DNA from: an uncultured Bacteroidota bacterium
GTDB taxonomy: Bacteria; Bacteroidota; Bacteroidia; Flavobacteriales; Flavobacteriaceae
DNA: 64,000 nucleotides
Assembly (NCBI GenBank): GCA_902560065.1
Contig: CACEKG010000002.1
Span: 26,396-90,395 of the forward strand
Direction of reading: 5' to 3'
Part shown: positions 51,807 through 62,073 of the stretch, in pieces
Layout of the letters: each line of letters starts with the position of its first letter
Numbering within the stretch: position 1 is the stretch's first letter
Made by a program: the position numbers and the translations under genes
Notes under the pieces: generated by a model
Databases searched by the model: none
What the model was told of the DNA's origin: nothing
Seen by the model: the letters and a program-made list of their open reading frames with translations, nothing else

Positions 51807-54029
51807 TTATAAATTCCATCTTAATCCAATGTATATCATCCTACCAAAAATTGGAGCATAAATTTGACTAGTGTCAAAATCCGGTCCAAAAGGGTTTTCT
51901 GAATCTATTATAGGTGTTTTTTGAGTATAATTTCCTATGTTTTCAGATCCAAGATATAATTCTAAATTATAATCAATAGCTCTTGTTAACTGACTATTAA
52001 TTAAACTATAATTTGGAGAAAAATTGGAAGATGAAATTTCTTGATTAGAAAAATATCTTTGTTTTCCAATAAAATGATGAGTAAAATCATATCTCCACTG
52101 AGCTCCTTTTGTATTTCTTTCAGACTCAAATGATATATTTGAAAAAAACCGAGTTTTTGCAATCATTGGAACTCTTAAATATCCATTTATATACTCTGCC
52201 TTTACATCATAATCTTTATAAGCAAATCTGAGATTTATTAAATTTGATGGTGAATAATCAATTTCGATTTGAAAATTTTTAGATTGGCTTTCACCTTCTA
52301 AATTATAAAATGAAATTTTTCTAGATTCTTCCCAATCAACAATTACCTGATCATCAAATTTAGTTACATATCTTTCTATAAAAATATTAAAAGGTCTTTC
52401 AAATAATAAAAGTTTGTGATTAATTCCAAACCCATAGTTTAAAGCTTTTTCTGGTCTTAAACCATAAATACTACCACCATTATTTTTTATTTCTATTTGT
52501 CTGTTTGATCCAAACAAAGATTGATTTTCTGCAAAAATATTTGACACTTTTCTTCCAGTTCCCATTGAAAATCTTAATGATGTTTCTTTAAAAACAGAAT
52601 ACCTTAAATGAAATCTTGGAGTAATAAAAAATCCCATTCTATTATGATTATCAACTCTTAATCCAGCAATGAAATTTAAATCATCTAAATTATTATAATT
52701 ATATTCAAAAAAACCTCCTATTGAACTATCAATTCTATTATAATAAAAATTATCTATATCCTCATTATAATTATCACTTGAAAAATTAATTCCAGTTTTA
52801 AATTTATGTTTTGTATTACCAATTATTGAATTATAAACAAAATTTGTAAAAAAACTTTCATGATTAATATTATATACTCTATAACCATATGAACCCATTT
52901 GATCATGAAAATTATAAGAAACTTGAAGACCTAAACTTTGATAAGGTAATTCTGGTGAAACATAACCTAATTTCAATGAAGTATCTAATCTCTCTGTATT
53001 TACTTCGCTCCCCCAAATCAAAAACTTATTACTTATTTTTGGATCATAAAATTTACTTCCCATAAGTTTTTCATCCTTTAAAAATCTAAAACTTAAAAAA
53101 CTTATTATTCCCTTTTCATTATCAATAAACTGTAACCGGTTTAATACATTTATTTGTTCAGAAATTGGCAAGTCTAGAAAATTATCATTATTCGAATCTG
53201 TTTTTTTATCTCTCTTATTTCCGTGGATGTATACTCCATAAAAAAATTTATCAGATATTTTTTTATTTAAATGAGAATTAAACTCCAATCTACCATTAGC
53301 TGAGCTAAATAAATTTAAAAAAAATGGAAAATCAGAAAATGGCTTTTTTAATTCAGTATTAATTTGCCCTGTTATACTCTCAAATCCATTAGTTACGCTT
53401 CCAGATCCCTTAGATATTTGTATACTTTCTATCCAAGTCCCAGGAGTATAGGTTAATCCATAAAATTGAGAAGCTCCTCTAACTGATGGTATATTTTCTT
53501 CAGTTATTAAAATATAAGGGCTTTTTAAGCCTAGCATTTTAATTTGTTTTGTTCCAGTTAATGCATCTGCAAAATTAACATCAATAGACGGGTTAGTTTC
53601 AAAACTTTCAGACAAATTACAACAAGCAGCTTTCAAAAGTTCGGAACTATTAACATTGATTACATTTTGAGCCTGAAAAGATAATCGAGAAATAGTTTTT
53701 CTTTTTTCTAAAGTAACTTCATCAAGAGAGTTTGAATTATCAATTGTAAGAAAATGAACTATAAATTTATTGCTTTCACGGACTAATAAAGTATCATTTC
53801 TATATCCAATGTAACTAATAACTAGTTTATTTGAATCCAAGCTTGGTTTGATTGAAAACTTTCCCTTTTCATCAGTTATAACTCCATAACTTGTGTCTAA
53901 CCAATAAACATTTGCACCATAAAGTGCGGAAGTTTCAGTTCCTTCCTTGTATACAATTCTGCCTTCAATGTTATCTTGAGCGAAAGTACTGAGTATTGGT
54001 AAAAAAATTAAAAATAAATATCTATTCAT
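51807..54029 (-). CDS. TonB-dependent receptor with carboxypeptidase-like regulatory domain
   Basis: N-terminal GRIVYKEGTETSALYGANVYWLDTSYGVITDEKGKFSI, plug domain, C-terminal beta-barrel ending in W-N-L. Confidence 0.9.
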   Translation of the reverse strand: MNRYLFLIFLPILSTFAQDNIEGRIVYKEGTETSALYGANVYWLDTSYGVITDEKGKFSIKPSLDSNKLVISYIGYRNDTLLVRESNKFIVHFLTIDNSNSLDEVTLEKRKTISRLSFQAQNVINVNSSELLKAACCNLSESFETNPSIDVNFADALTGTKQIKMLGLKSPYILITEENIPSVRGASQFYGLTYTPGTWIESIQISKGSGSVTNGFESITGQINTELKKPFSDFPFFLNLFSSANGRLEFNSHLNKKISDKFFYGVYIHGNKRDKKTDSNNDNFLDLPISEQINVLNRLQFIDNEKGIISFLSFRFLKDEKLMGSKFYDPKISNKFLIWGSEVNTERLDTSLKLGYVSPELPYQSLGLQVSYNFHDQMGSYGYRVYNINHESFFTNFVYNSIIGNTKHKFKTGINFSSDNYNEDIDNFYYNRIDSSIGGFFEYNYNNLDDLNFIAGLRVDNHNRMGFFITPRFHLRYSVFKETSLRFSMGTGRKVSNIFAENQSLFGSNRQIEIKNNGGSIYGLRPEKALNYGFGINHKLLLFERPFNIFIERYVTKFDDQVIVDWEESRKISFYNLEGESQSKNFQIEIDYSPSNLINLRFAYKDYDVKAEYINGYLRVPMIAKTRFFSNISFESERNTKGAQWRYDFTHHFIGKQRYFSNQEISSSNFSPNYSLINSQLTRAIDYNLELYLGSENIGNYTQKTPIIDSENPFGPDFDTSQIYAPIFGRMIYIGLRWNL

Positions 54030-54076
54030 GTCTATATAATTTAAATGTTAAATGATTTTTCAAAAATCAAATGACA

Positions 54077-54499
54077 TTAACCATATAGCATAAATTGATT
54101 AAAAATTATGTAAAGATTTGATTCTGATTTAGGTGGAGGTTTCCAATTCAAACTATAATATAAAAAACTTCTAGGCTTTAAAGAAAAACAGTTATTTAGC
54201 AGAAAAGTAGCATCTGTTATTTTTTCAATTTTTTGATTTGAATTATACTTTTCAATATTATTATTTTGAACAAAAACTATTTGATCATCACAACAATCCT
54301 CTGGATTTACTTCAAAAGAGTCTTTCTTATCTTCCGAATAAGAAGAATGCATTTCACATACTTTCGGATCAGATAGAGATGAGATTTGATAAAGATTGTC
54401 TCCACAAAAATGAAAATTTAGAGACATTCCTATTTTTGAAGTCAAAAAAAGGAAGGAAAAAAAGTATATAAAATTATTTTTTAAACTCAAATTTTTCAT
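54077..54499 (-). CDS. HYC_CC_PP-type small protein
   Basis: NFHFCGDNLYQIS...CCDDQIVF, WKPPPKS pattern; adjacent to TonB receptor and HMA protein. Confidence 0.7.
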   Translation of the reverse strand: MKNLSLKNNFIYFFSFLFLTSKIGMSLNFHFCGDNLYQISSLSDPKVCEMHSSYSEDKKDSFEVNPEDCCDDQIVFVQNNNIEKYNSNQKIEKITDATFLLNNCFSLKPRSFLYYSLNWKPPPKSESNLYIIFNQFMLYG

Positions 54500-54591
54500 T
54501 TCTAGAAACAAAATTACAAAAACTCATACTTTAATTATAACAAATAATAAAATATTGAATTAAAAACATTTGTATTTTTTAATTTTACCAA

Positions 54592-55069
54592 ATGATTTTA
54601 ACAGAAAAAAAACTAATTATAAAAAAAGTTAATTCTATTTTATCAAATAAGGATCTTTGGGGGGGGGAAAATGTTTAAAATTTGTGATCTTATTAGAAAT
54701 AGTCTAAAAAAATACGATTGGGTAGGTTTTTATTTTTCTGATTTAGTAAATAAACAGTTAAAATTAGTTGCTTTTTCAGGTGACGAAACGGAACATACCA
54801 TAATTCCATTTGGAAGAGGTATTTGTGGTCAAGTAGCTAATTCGAATAAACCATTAATTGTTCCTGATGTAAAGTCGGAAAAAAATTACATATCCTGTAA
54901 CATAAATGTTAAATCAGAAATAGTAGTTCCCATATTAAAAAATAATATAAATATTGGACAAATTGATGTAGATTCAAATACCATAAATGCCTTCTCTGAT
55001 ATAGACAAAATATTTTTAGAAGAAATTTGTGAATTAGTCTCTAAAAATTATGTTTTAAATAATAATTAA
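54592..55069 (+). CDS. GAF-domain protein interrupted in frame by a G9 homopolymer near its 5' end
   Basis: ATG 54592 reads MILTEKKLIIKKVNSILSNKDLWGGENV* while the GAF body (MFKICDLIRNSLKKYDWVGFYFSD...) runs from 54671 in another frame; deleting one G joins them. Confidence 0.75.
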
Positions 55070-56592
55070 TGATAAAAAAGAAAATAAGATCCGCGTTAAT
55101 TTCAGTCTTTGACAAAGACAAACTAGAACCAATAATTCAAAAATTAAAAAAATTAAATGTTGAAATATATTCAACAGGGGGCACTCAAGATTTTATTAAG
55201 AATTTAGGATATGATGTTATTCCTGTTGAAGATATAACAAGTTACCCATCAATATTAGGTGGCAGAGTCAAAACACTTCATCCTAAAGTTTTTGGAGGAA
55301 TTTTAAATAGAGAAAATAATGAATTAGATCAAAGTGAATTAAAAAAATATAATATTCCTCAAATTGATCTTGTTATCGTCGATCTATATCCATTTGAAGA
55401 TACAATTAAGTCCAATGCCTCTGAAGAAGAAGTTATTGAAAAAATTGATATTGGTGGTATTGCTTTAATAAGAGCAGCTGCAAAAAACTTTAATGATGTC
55501 GTATGTATTTCCTCTAAAGACGATTACTCTAAATTATTTTCTCTGCTCGAGAGTAAGCAAGGTTATACAGATCTTAATGAAAGAAAAGAATTTGCTATAA
55601 ATGCATTTAATACTTCCTCTCATTATGACACCTCAATTTATAATTATTTTAATACTAAAAATACAAATTTGAAAGTAAGTTTAAAGAATCCAATTAATTT
55701 AAGATATGGAGAAAACCCTCATCAAAAAGGAAGTTTTTTTGGAAATTTAAATGATTATATTGAACAAGTTCATGGTAAAAACATTTCATACAACAACTTG
55801 CTAGACATAGATTCCGCAATAAATTTAATTTCAGAATTTCAGAAAGACCTACCTTCTTTTGGTATTTTTAAACATAATAATGCCTGTGGGTTTTCAGTAA
55901 GAAATAATCTAAAATTAGCTTATCTTGATTCATTGAAAGCCGACCCTATTTCTTCTTTTGGTGGAGTTCTAATTTCAAATAAAATAATCGATACTGAAAC
56001 TGCAATTGAAATAAATAAGTTGTTTTGTGAAATTTTAATTGCTCCAAAATATGAAGAGGAAGCTCTGCAAATTTTAAAAGAGAAAAAGAACAGAATAATA
56101 CTTATACAAAAGGAAAGTAATCTTCCAAAAAATGTTATTAGAAGTTGTCTAAATGGTTTTCTTAAACAAGAAAGAGATGTTTTAACTGACAAAAAATCTG
56201 ATTTAAAATATGTTACCAAATTAAGTCCTGACGACAAAACTATAACAGATTTAATTTTTGCATCTAAAATTTGTAAACATACTAAATCAAACACAATAGT
56301 TTTAGCAAAAAATCATCAATTAATAGCCTCTGGAACCGGTCAAACTTCAAGAGTTGATGCTTTAAATCAATCTATTGCTAAAGCTAAAAAATTTGGATTT
56401 GATTTAAATGGATCTGTAATGGCTAGTGATGCATTTTTTCCTTTTCCTGATTGTGTTGAAATTGCTCACAAAGCTGGAATAAAATCAATAATTCAACCAG
56501 GTGGATCAATTAAAGATCAGGATTCAATTGATTATTGTAACAAAAATAATTTATCAATGGTATTTACTGGAAATAGGCATTTTAAGCATTAA
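55069..56592 (+). CDS. purH: bifunctional AICAR formyltransferase / IMP cyclohydrolase
   Basis: RSALISVFDKDKLEPIIQKL, STGGTQDFIKNLG, LGGRVKTLHPKVFGGIL, LRYGENPHQKGSF. Confidence 0.97.
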   Translation: MIKKKIRSALISVFDKDKLEPIIQKLKKLNVEIYSTGGTQDFIKNLGYDVIPVEDITSYPSILGGRVKTLHPKVFGGILNRENNELDQSELKKYNIPQIDLVIVDLYPFEDTIKSNASEEEVIEKIDIGGIALIRAAAKNFNDVVCISSKDDYSKLFSLLESKQGYTDLNERKEFAINAFNTSSHYDTSIYNYFNTKNTNLKVSLKNPINLRYGENPHQKGSFFGNLNDYIEQVHGKNISYNNLLDIDSAINLISEFQKDLPSFGIFKHNNACGFSVRNNLKLAYLDSLKADPISSFGGVLISNKIIDTETAIEINKLFCEILIAPKYEEEALQILKEKKNRIILIQKESNLPKNVIRSCLNGFLKQERDVLTDKKSDLKYVTKLSPDDKTITDLIFASKICKHTKSNTIVLAKNHQLIASGTGQTSRVDALNQSIAKAKKFGFDLNGSVMASDAFFPFPDCVEIAHKAGIKSIIQPGGSIKDQDSIDYCNKNNLSMVFTGNRHFKH

Positions 56593-56626
56593 TTTTTTTA
56601 CATTTACAAAAATTTTAATTTAAAAA

Positions 56627-57646
56627 ATGGGATTTTTCACTGAAGAAATTGCTATAGATCTTGGGACTGCAAATACATTAATTATTCATAATGATAAGGT
56701 AGTTGTTGATAGTCCCTCAATTGTTGCACTTGATAGAACTACTAATAAGGTTATAGCTATAGGTCAAGAAGCAAATATGATGCAAGGTAAAACTCATGAA
56801 AACATTAGAACTGTAAGACCTCTTAAGGATGGTGTAATTGCAGATTTTAATGCTTCTGAGCAAATGATCAATATGTTAATCAAAAGTATTCCATCATTAA
56901 AAAGAAAGTTTTTTTCTCCTTCATTAAGAATGGTGATATGTATTCCCTCAGGTATAACAGAAGTTGAAATGAGAGCAGTTAAAGAGTCTGCAGAAAGAGT
57001 TAATGGTAAAGAAGTATATCTTATTCACGAACCCATGGCGGCAGCAATTGGAATTGGAATTGATATAATGCAGCCTAAAGGAAATATGATAGTGGACATT
57101 GGAGGAGGAACTACTGAAATTGCAGTTATAGCTCTTTCTGGTATTGTTTGTGATAAGTCTATTAAAATTGCTGGAGATGTGTTCACTAATGATATTGTAA
57201 ACTATATGAGAGGAAAACATAACTTATATGTTGGTGAAAGAACTGCTGAAAAAATAAAAATTATTGTTGGAAGTGTAATTGAAGAACTTGAAAATCCTCC
57301 TGATGATATGTCAGTTCAAGGAAGAGATCTTTTAACAGGAAAGCCAAAACAAATTACCATATCTCATAAAGAAATTGCCAAGGCACTAGATAAATCAATT
57401 ATAAGAATTGAAGACGCAATAATGGAAGCACTTTCCCAAACACCACCAGAATTAGCTGCTGACATATACAATACTGGTATTTATCTAGCTGGTGGAGGTG
57501 CTTTACTTCGAGGCTTAGATAAACGTCTATCTCTTAAAACTGATCTTCCAATATATGTTTCTGAAGACCCACTTCAAGCAGTTGTAAGAGGAACAGGAAT
57601 CGCATTAAAAAATGTAGAAAGATTCAAGACTGTACTTATTAAATAA
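56627..57646 (+). CDS. mreB: rod shape-determining protein MreB
   Basis: EEIAIDLGTANTLIIHNDKVVVDSPSIVALD, VDIGGGTTEIAVIALSGIV. Confidence 0.97.
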   Translation: MGFFTEEIAIDLGTANTLIIHNDKVVVDSPSIVALDRTTNKVIAIGQEANMMQGKTHENIRTVRPLKDGVIADFNASEQMINMLIKSIPSLKRKFFSPSLRMVICIPSGITEVEMRAVKESAERVNGKEVYLIHEPMAAAIGIGIDIMQPKGNMIVDIGGGTTEIAVIALSGIVCDKSIKIAGDVFTNDIVNYMRGKHNLYVGERTAEKIKIIVGSVIEELENPPDDMSVQGRDLLTGKPKQITISHKEIAKALDKSIIRIEDAIMEALSQTPPELAADIYNTGIYLAGGGALLRGLDKRLSLKTDLPIYVSEDPLQAVVRGTGIALKNVERFKTVLIK

Positions 57647-57653
57647 TTGAAAT

Positions 57654-58463
57654 ATGCAGCGAATAATTAATGCGCTTGCAAGGAATAAAAACACAGTTCT
57701 TTTTATTTTATTATTAATTATTTCTTTATACTTTTTAAATTCAAGAAGCTACTTTCATCAAACAAAGATTGCCAAATTAAGTCTATCAATATCAGGAATT
57801 CTAAATAATTTAAGTTCAAATATAATTCGATACTCAAATCTTAATAAAGAAAATAAACTCTTAATTCAAGAAAATTTAATTCTTAAATCAGATTTAATAA
57901 AAAATAAAAATATAGAGACTATTAAATCTAAAAAAGAAATATATTTTCCTTTTTCCTTAATCAACGCCAGAATTGTAAAAAACAATTACAACAAAAAAGA
58001 AAATTTTGTTATAATCAATAAAGGAAAAAAAGATGGTGTTAAAAAAGAAATGGGAGTTATAACTTCAAATGGTATTGTTGGAATAATTAATAATGTTAGT
58101 AAAAACTATTCAAGTATAATTTCGATTATAAATTCTAACATTAAAATTAATGCCAGAATTAAAAATACTAATTATTTTGGGGCTATCGGTTGGAGTGAAA
58201 AAAAAATAAATATAATGACTTTAGAAGATATTGTTTCAACTGCAAAAATTTCAATTGGAGATACAATAATTAGTGGAGGAATGTCATCATATTTTCCCTC
58301 AAATCTAGAAATTGGAAAAATAGTTACGCTGAAAAAAGAAAAAAATGAAGGCTATTATTCAATTGAGGTAGAATTATTCAATAATCCTAGTCAATGGGAA
58401 TATGTTTATGTAATTAAAAATATGGACATAATGGAAATAAATAACTTGGAGAAAAAAAATTAA
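57654..58463 (+). CDS. mreC: rod shape-determining protein MreC
   Basis: Downstream of mreB; NKGKKDGVKKEMGVITSNGIVGIINNVSKNYSSIISIIN. Confidence 0.93.
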   Translation: MQRIINALARNKNTVLFILLLIISLYFLNSRSYFHQTKIAKLSLSISGILNNLSSNIIRYSNLNKENKLLIQENLILKSDLIKNKNIETIKSKKEIYFPFSLINARIVKNNYNKKENFVIINKGKKDGVKKEMGVITSNGIVGIINNVSKNYSSIISIINSNIKINARIKNTNYFGAIGWSEKKINIMTLEDIVSTAKISIGDTIISGGMSSYFPSNLEIGKIVTLKKEKNEGYYSIEVELFNNPSQWEYVYVIKNMDIMEINNLEKKN

Positions 58464-58464
58464 A

Positions 58465-58962
58465 ATGATTAATGAAAATTTAAAAATATTTTTTCAATTT
58501 ATGTCATTAATATTAGCTCAAATAATTGTTCTTGATAATATTAATTTATTTGGGTTTTTAAATCCTATCATATATATATTATTTATTATAACATACAGGT
58601 TTGATCAAAATCAAACTCTATTTATTTTTCTGTCCTTCTTATTGGGGCTAACTATTGACCTACTAACTCAAAGTTCTGGAGCTAATACTATTTCTTGTTT
58701 AATCCTTAGTTATATAAGACCTTTTATCATTAACTTTTCTTTTAAAATTAATTCTGATATGCCAAAAGCTTATATAACTGATCCAAAAATCAGTAATCGG
58801 ATTTCCTATATTTTTAGTATAGTTTTAATTCACCACTTAATTTATTTTTCAGTTGTTTATTTTGATATTAATTCTATTATATTAATAATAAAATATACTT
58901 TTTTAACAACTATTTTCTCAATAATTTTAATTTGGACTTTAATTAGTTTTTACAAATCTTGA
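58465..58962 (+). CDS. mreD: rod shape-determining protein MreD
   Basis: Multi-TM, position between mreC and mrdA. Confidence 0.85.
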   Translation: MINENLKIFFQFMSLILAQIIVLDNINLFGFLNPIIYILFIITYRFDQNQTLFIFLSFLLGLTIDLLTQSSGANTISCLILSYIRPFIINFSFKINSDMPKAYITDPKISNRISYIFSIVLIHHLIYFSVVYFDINSIILIIKYTFLTTIFSIILIWTLISFYKS

Positions 58963-60827
58963 TGATTAAAAAGGAGTATTTATTGGCAATTTTTATTATT
59001 TCAATATCTCTCATTTATCTTTTTCAACTATTTAATCTTCAAATTTTCAATGATGATTATCAACTTTTATCAGAGAGTAATGCCATTTATAAAAAAACTA
59101 TTTATCCAGAAAGAGGATTAATCTATGATAGGAATAATAAATTAATTGTAGCAAACCAACCATCTTATGATTTAATGTTAATTCCTGAAAATCTTGAAGC
59201 TTTTGATACTCTAGAAATATGCTCAATTTTAAAAATTGATTCTAATTTATTATTAAAAAAAATAAATGAAGCAAAAAGTTTTTCAATAAAATTACCTTCA
59301 ATTATTCTCAGACAAATTACAAAAGAACAAAATGCTTTATTTCAAGAAAAAATATGGAAATATCCTGGATTCTTTATTCAAAAGAAATCTTTAAGAGATT
59401 ATAAAATTTCAATCGCTTCAAATTTGTTAGGATACATCAGTGAAGTTAATGAAAATGAAATAAATGATCAAAGTTATTATAATATAGGTGAATTAATTGG
59501 AAGACAAGGAATTGAAAAAAGTTATGAAAAAATTTTAAGAGGTAAAAAAGCTGTTAAATATTTTCAAAAAGATAGATTTAATAGAATAATTGGACCATAT
59601 AAAAATGGAATTTATGATACAGATGTAGAAATTCCTAAAAATATAACTTTAACAATAGATTCTGAACTTCAAAATTATGGTGAAAAGCTTATGCAAAATA
59701 AAAGAGGAGGCATTGTTGCAATTGAGCCAGATTCAGGAGAAGTCCTTGCACTAATTACTGCTCCTTCTTATGATTCTAATCTTTTAATAGGTAGAGATCG
59801 ATCTAAAAACTTTAAAACTCTTTTGAATGATACAATTAATAAACCTTTATTTGACAGAGGGCTTCAGGCAGAATATTCTCCTGGATCCCCATTCAAAACT
59901 CTAATTGCCTTAATCGGTTTACAAGAAAATATAATAAATAATAATACAAAATTTAAATGTGATGAGGGCCATTACTATGCTCCTGGAGCATTCATGGCTT
60001 GTCATAATAAAAAAGGAACATATAACAACTTATTAAGTGCAATATATAATTCATGTAATACATTTTTTGCCAAAACGTACAAAAATATTATTGATTCTAA
60101 AGAATCGCCATTTGAAGGAATGAATATGTGGAATTCTCATCTTAAAAGTTTTGGTTTAGGTGACTATTTAGGATATGATTTAAATATTGGAAGACCAGGT
60201 TTTATTCCAGACGGAAACTATTATAATTTCTGGTATCCTCAAAAAAATTGGGGATCTGTTACTACAATTTCAAATTCAATAGGTCAAGGTGAAATCTTGA
60301 CTACTCCTATTCAAATGGCAAACTTTACTAGTGCAATTGCTAATAGAGGCTATTATATCAAACCTCATTTTGTTAAAATAAAATCAAAAAAAATACATGA
60401 TTCCTTGTATCCTAAAAAAATGACTAGTATTGATCCCGAATTTTTTGAACCTGTAATTGAAGGTATGCATAAAGTTATAGAGGAAGGAACAGGAAAAATT
60501 GCAAAGATTCCTGGATTAGAAGTTTGTGGTAAAACCGGAACTGCTGAAAATTTTATTAAACTAAATGGGATAAAAACTCAACTAACGGACCATTCAATTT
60601 TTATTGCATTTGCCCCAAAGAAAAACCCTAAAATTGCCCTTGCTGTTTTTGTTGAAAATGGTTATTGGGGAAGTAGATGGGCTGCTCCAATTGCAAGTCT
60701 AATGATAGAAAAATATATGTTTTCGACAACAAAAAGAAAATGGCTTGAAAACAGAATGTTCAATGGTAGTTTGGAGTTTGAATATCAAAAACCTTTGACT
60801 AATAAATCTTTTAAAATAAATGAATAA
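58959..60827 (+). CDS. mrdA: penicillin-binding protein 2
   Basis: YPERGLIYDRNNKLIVANQPSYDL, AEYSPGSPFKT, CGKTGTAEN. Confidence 0.95.
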   Translation: MMIKKEYLLAIFIISISLIYLFQLFNLQIFNDDYQLLSESNAIYKKTIYPERGLIYDRNNKLIVANQPSYDLMLIPENLEAFDTLEICSILKIDSNLLLKKINEAKSFSIKLPSIILRQITKEQNALFQEKIWKYPGFFIQKKSLRDYKISIASNLLGYISEVNENEINDQSYYNIGELIGRQGIEKSYEKILRGKKAVKYFQKDRFNRIIGPYKNGIYDTDVEIPKNITLTIDSELQNYGEKLMQNKRGGIVAIEPDSGEVLALITAPSYDSNLLIGRDRSKNFKTLLNDTINKPLFDRGLQAEYSPGSPFKTLIALIGLQENIINNNTKFKCDEGHYYAPGAFMACHNKKGTYNNLLSAIYNSCNTFFAKTYKNIIDSKESPFEGMNMWNSHLKSFGLGDYLGYDLNIGRPGFIPDGNYYNFWYPQKNWGSVTTISNSIGQGEILTTPIQMANFTSAIANRGYYIKPHFVKIKSKKIHDSLYPKKMTSIDPEFFEPVIEGMHKVIEEGTGKIAKIPGLEVCGKTGTAENFIKLNGIKTQLTDHSIFIAFAPKKNPKIALAVFVENGYWGSRWAAPIASLMIEKYMFSTTKRKWLENRMFNGSLEFEYQKPLTNKSFKINE

Positions 60828-62073
60828 AGATTTATTATATAGAATAGATTGGATCACACTTATAATATATTTTTTATTAGTGTTATTTGGAATGATTAAT
60901 ATCTATTCAATATCCTATGAAAATATAGAATTATCAATCTATGACATAAATAATTCAATAGGAAAACAATTTTGGTTTTTTATTTTTTGTCTTCTTATAG
61001 GAATCCCAATAATTTTTTTAAAGCCAAGTTTTTTTGACAAAATTTCATTTTTAACATATATAGTTTGTATTGTTTTACTAGCTGGACTATTTGTTTTTGG
61101 ATCAACAATTAAAGGAATAACGGCATGGTATAAATTTGGTCCTATAAGTATGCAGCCTTCAGAATTTGCTAAAATAGCTGTTGCTTTAATAATTTCATCT
61201 TATTTAAGTTTTATTCAAAATGATATTAAAAATTATAAAACAATTTTAAAAATCGTTATTATTACTATTGTTCCATTAATTTTAATTCTTTTACAACCAG
61301 ATTTAGGAACAGCAATAATTTTTATAGCTATTATATTTGTTCTAATTAGAGAAGGGTTAAGTATAAATTTTTTTTTGAGTGGTATTTATGGAATAATTTT
61401 ATTTTTAACAACATTAATTATAAACCCTTTAAATACTAGTTTAATTCTAAGTTTTGGATTCATAATATTAATTTTCTTTTTGAGAAATAAAACTAAAAAA
61501 CTAAAAACTAATATTTACATTTTAACATTATTAATTTCAGTCATTTATTGCTTTTCTGTTAATTATATTTTTAATGAAGTTTTTGAACAAAGACATAGAG
61601 ATAGAATAAGTATTATAATAGGAAAAGAAGTAGATCCTCAAGGAATCGGTTATAATATTAATCAGTCAAAAATAGCTATAGGGTCAGGAGGTTTTTTAGG
61701 TAAAGGGTTTTTAAATGGAACCCAAACTAAAGGAAAATTTGTTCCAGAACAAGATACAGATTTCATATTTACAACCATTTCAGAAGAATGGGGATTTTTA
61801 GGATCCGCATCTGTGATTTTATTATTCAACTTTATGATTTTAAGAATAATATATAGAGCTGAAAAACACTCCAAAAAATTTAACAGGATTTTTTCGTATT
61901 GTTTTGCAAGTTTCTTAGGTTTTCATTTTATAATTAACATTGGTATGACTATAGGTTTAATTCCAACAATTGGAATACCTCTTCCCTATATTAGTTATGG
62001 TGGATCTAATCTTTTAACTTTTAGTATTTTTTTAATGATTTATCTTAATTTAGATGCTAATAGATTAAATTAG
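60820..62073 (+). CDS. rodA: rod shape-determining protein RodA
   Basis: SEDS family: AWYKFGPISMQPSEFAKIAV, LQPDLGTAIIF, PEQDTDFIFTTISEEWGFLG, GIPLPYISYGGSNLL. Confidence 0.95.
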   Translation: MNKDLLYRIDWITLIIYFLLVLFGMINIYSISYENIELSIYDINNSIGKQFWFFIFCLLIGIPIIFLKPSFFDKISFLTYIVCIVLLAGLFVFGSTIKGITAWYKFGPISMQPSEFAKIAVALIISSYLSFIQNDIKNYKTILKIVIITIVPLILILLQPDLGTAIIFIAIIFVLIREGLSINFFLSGIYGIILFLTTLIINPLNTSLILSFGFIILIFFLRNKTKKLKTNIYILTLLISVIYCFSVNYIFNEVFEQRHRDRISIIIGKEVDPQGIGYNINQSKIAIGSGGFLGKGFLNGTQTKGKFVPEQDTDFIFTTISEEWGFLGSASVILLFNFMILRIIYRAEKHSKKFNRIFSYCFASFLGFHFIINIGMTIGLIPTIGIPLPYISYGGSNLLTFSIFLMIYLNLDANRLN

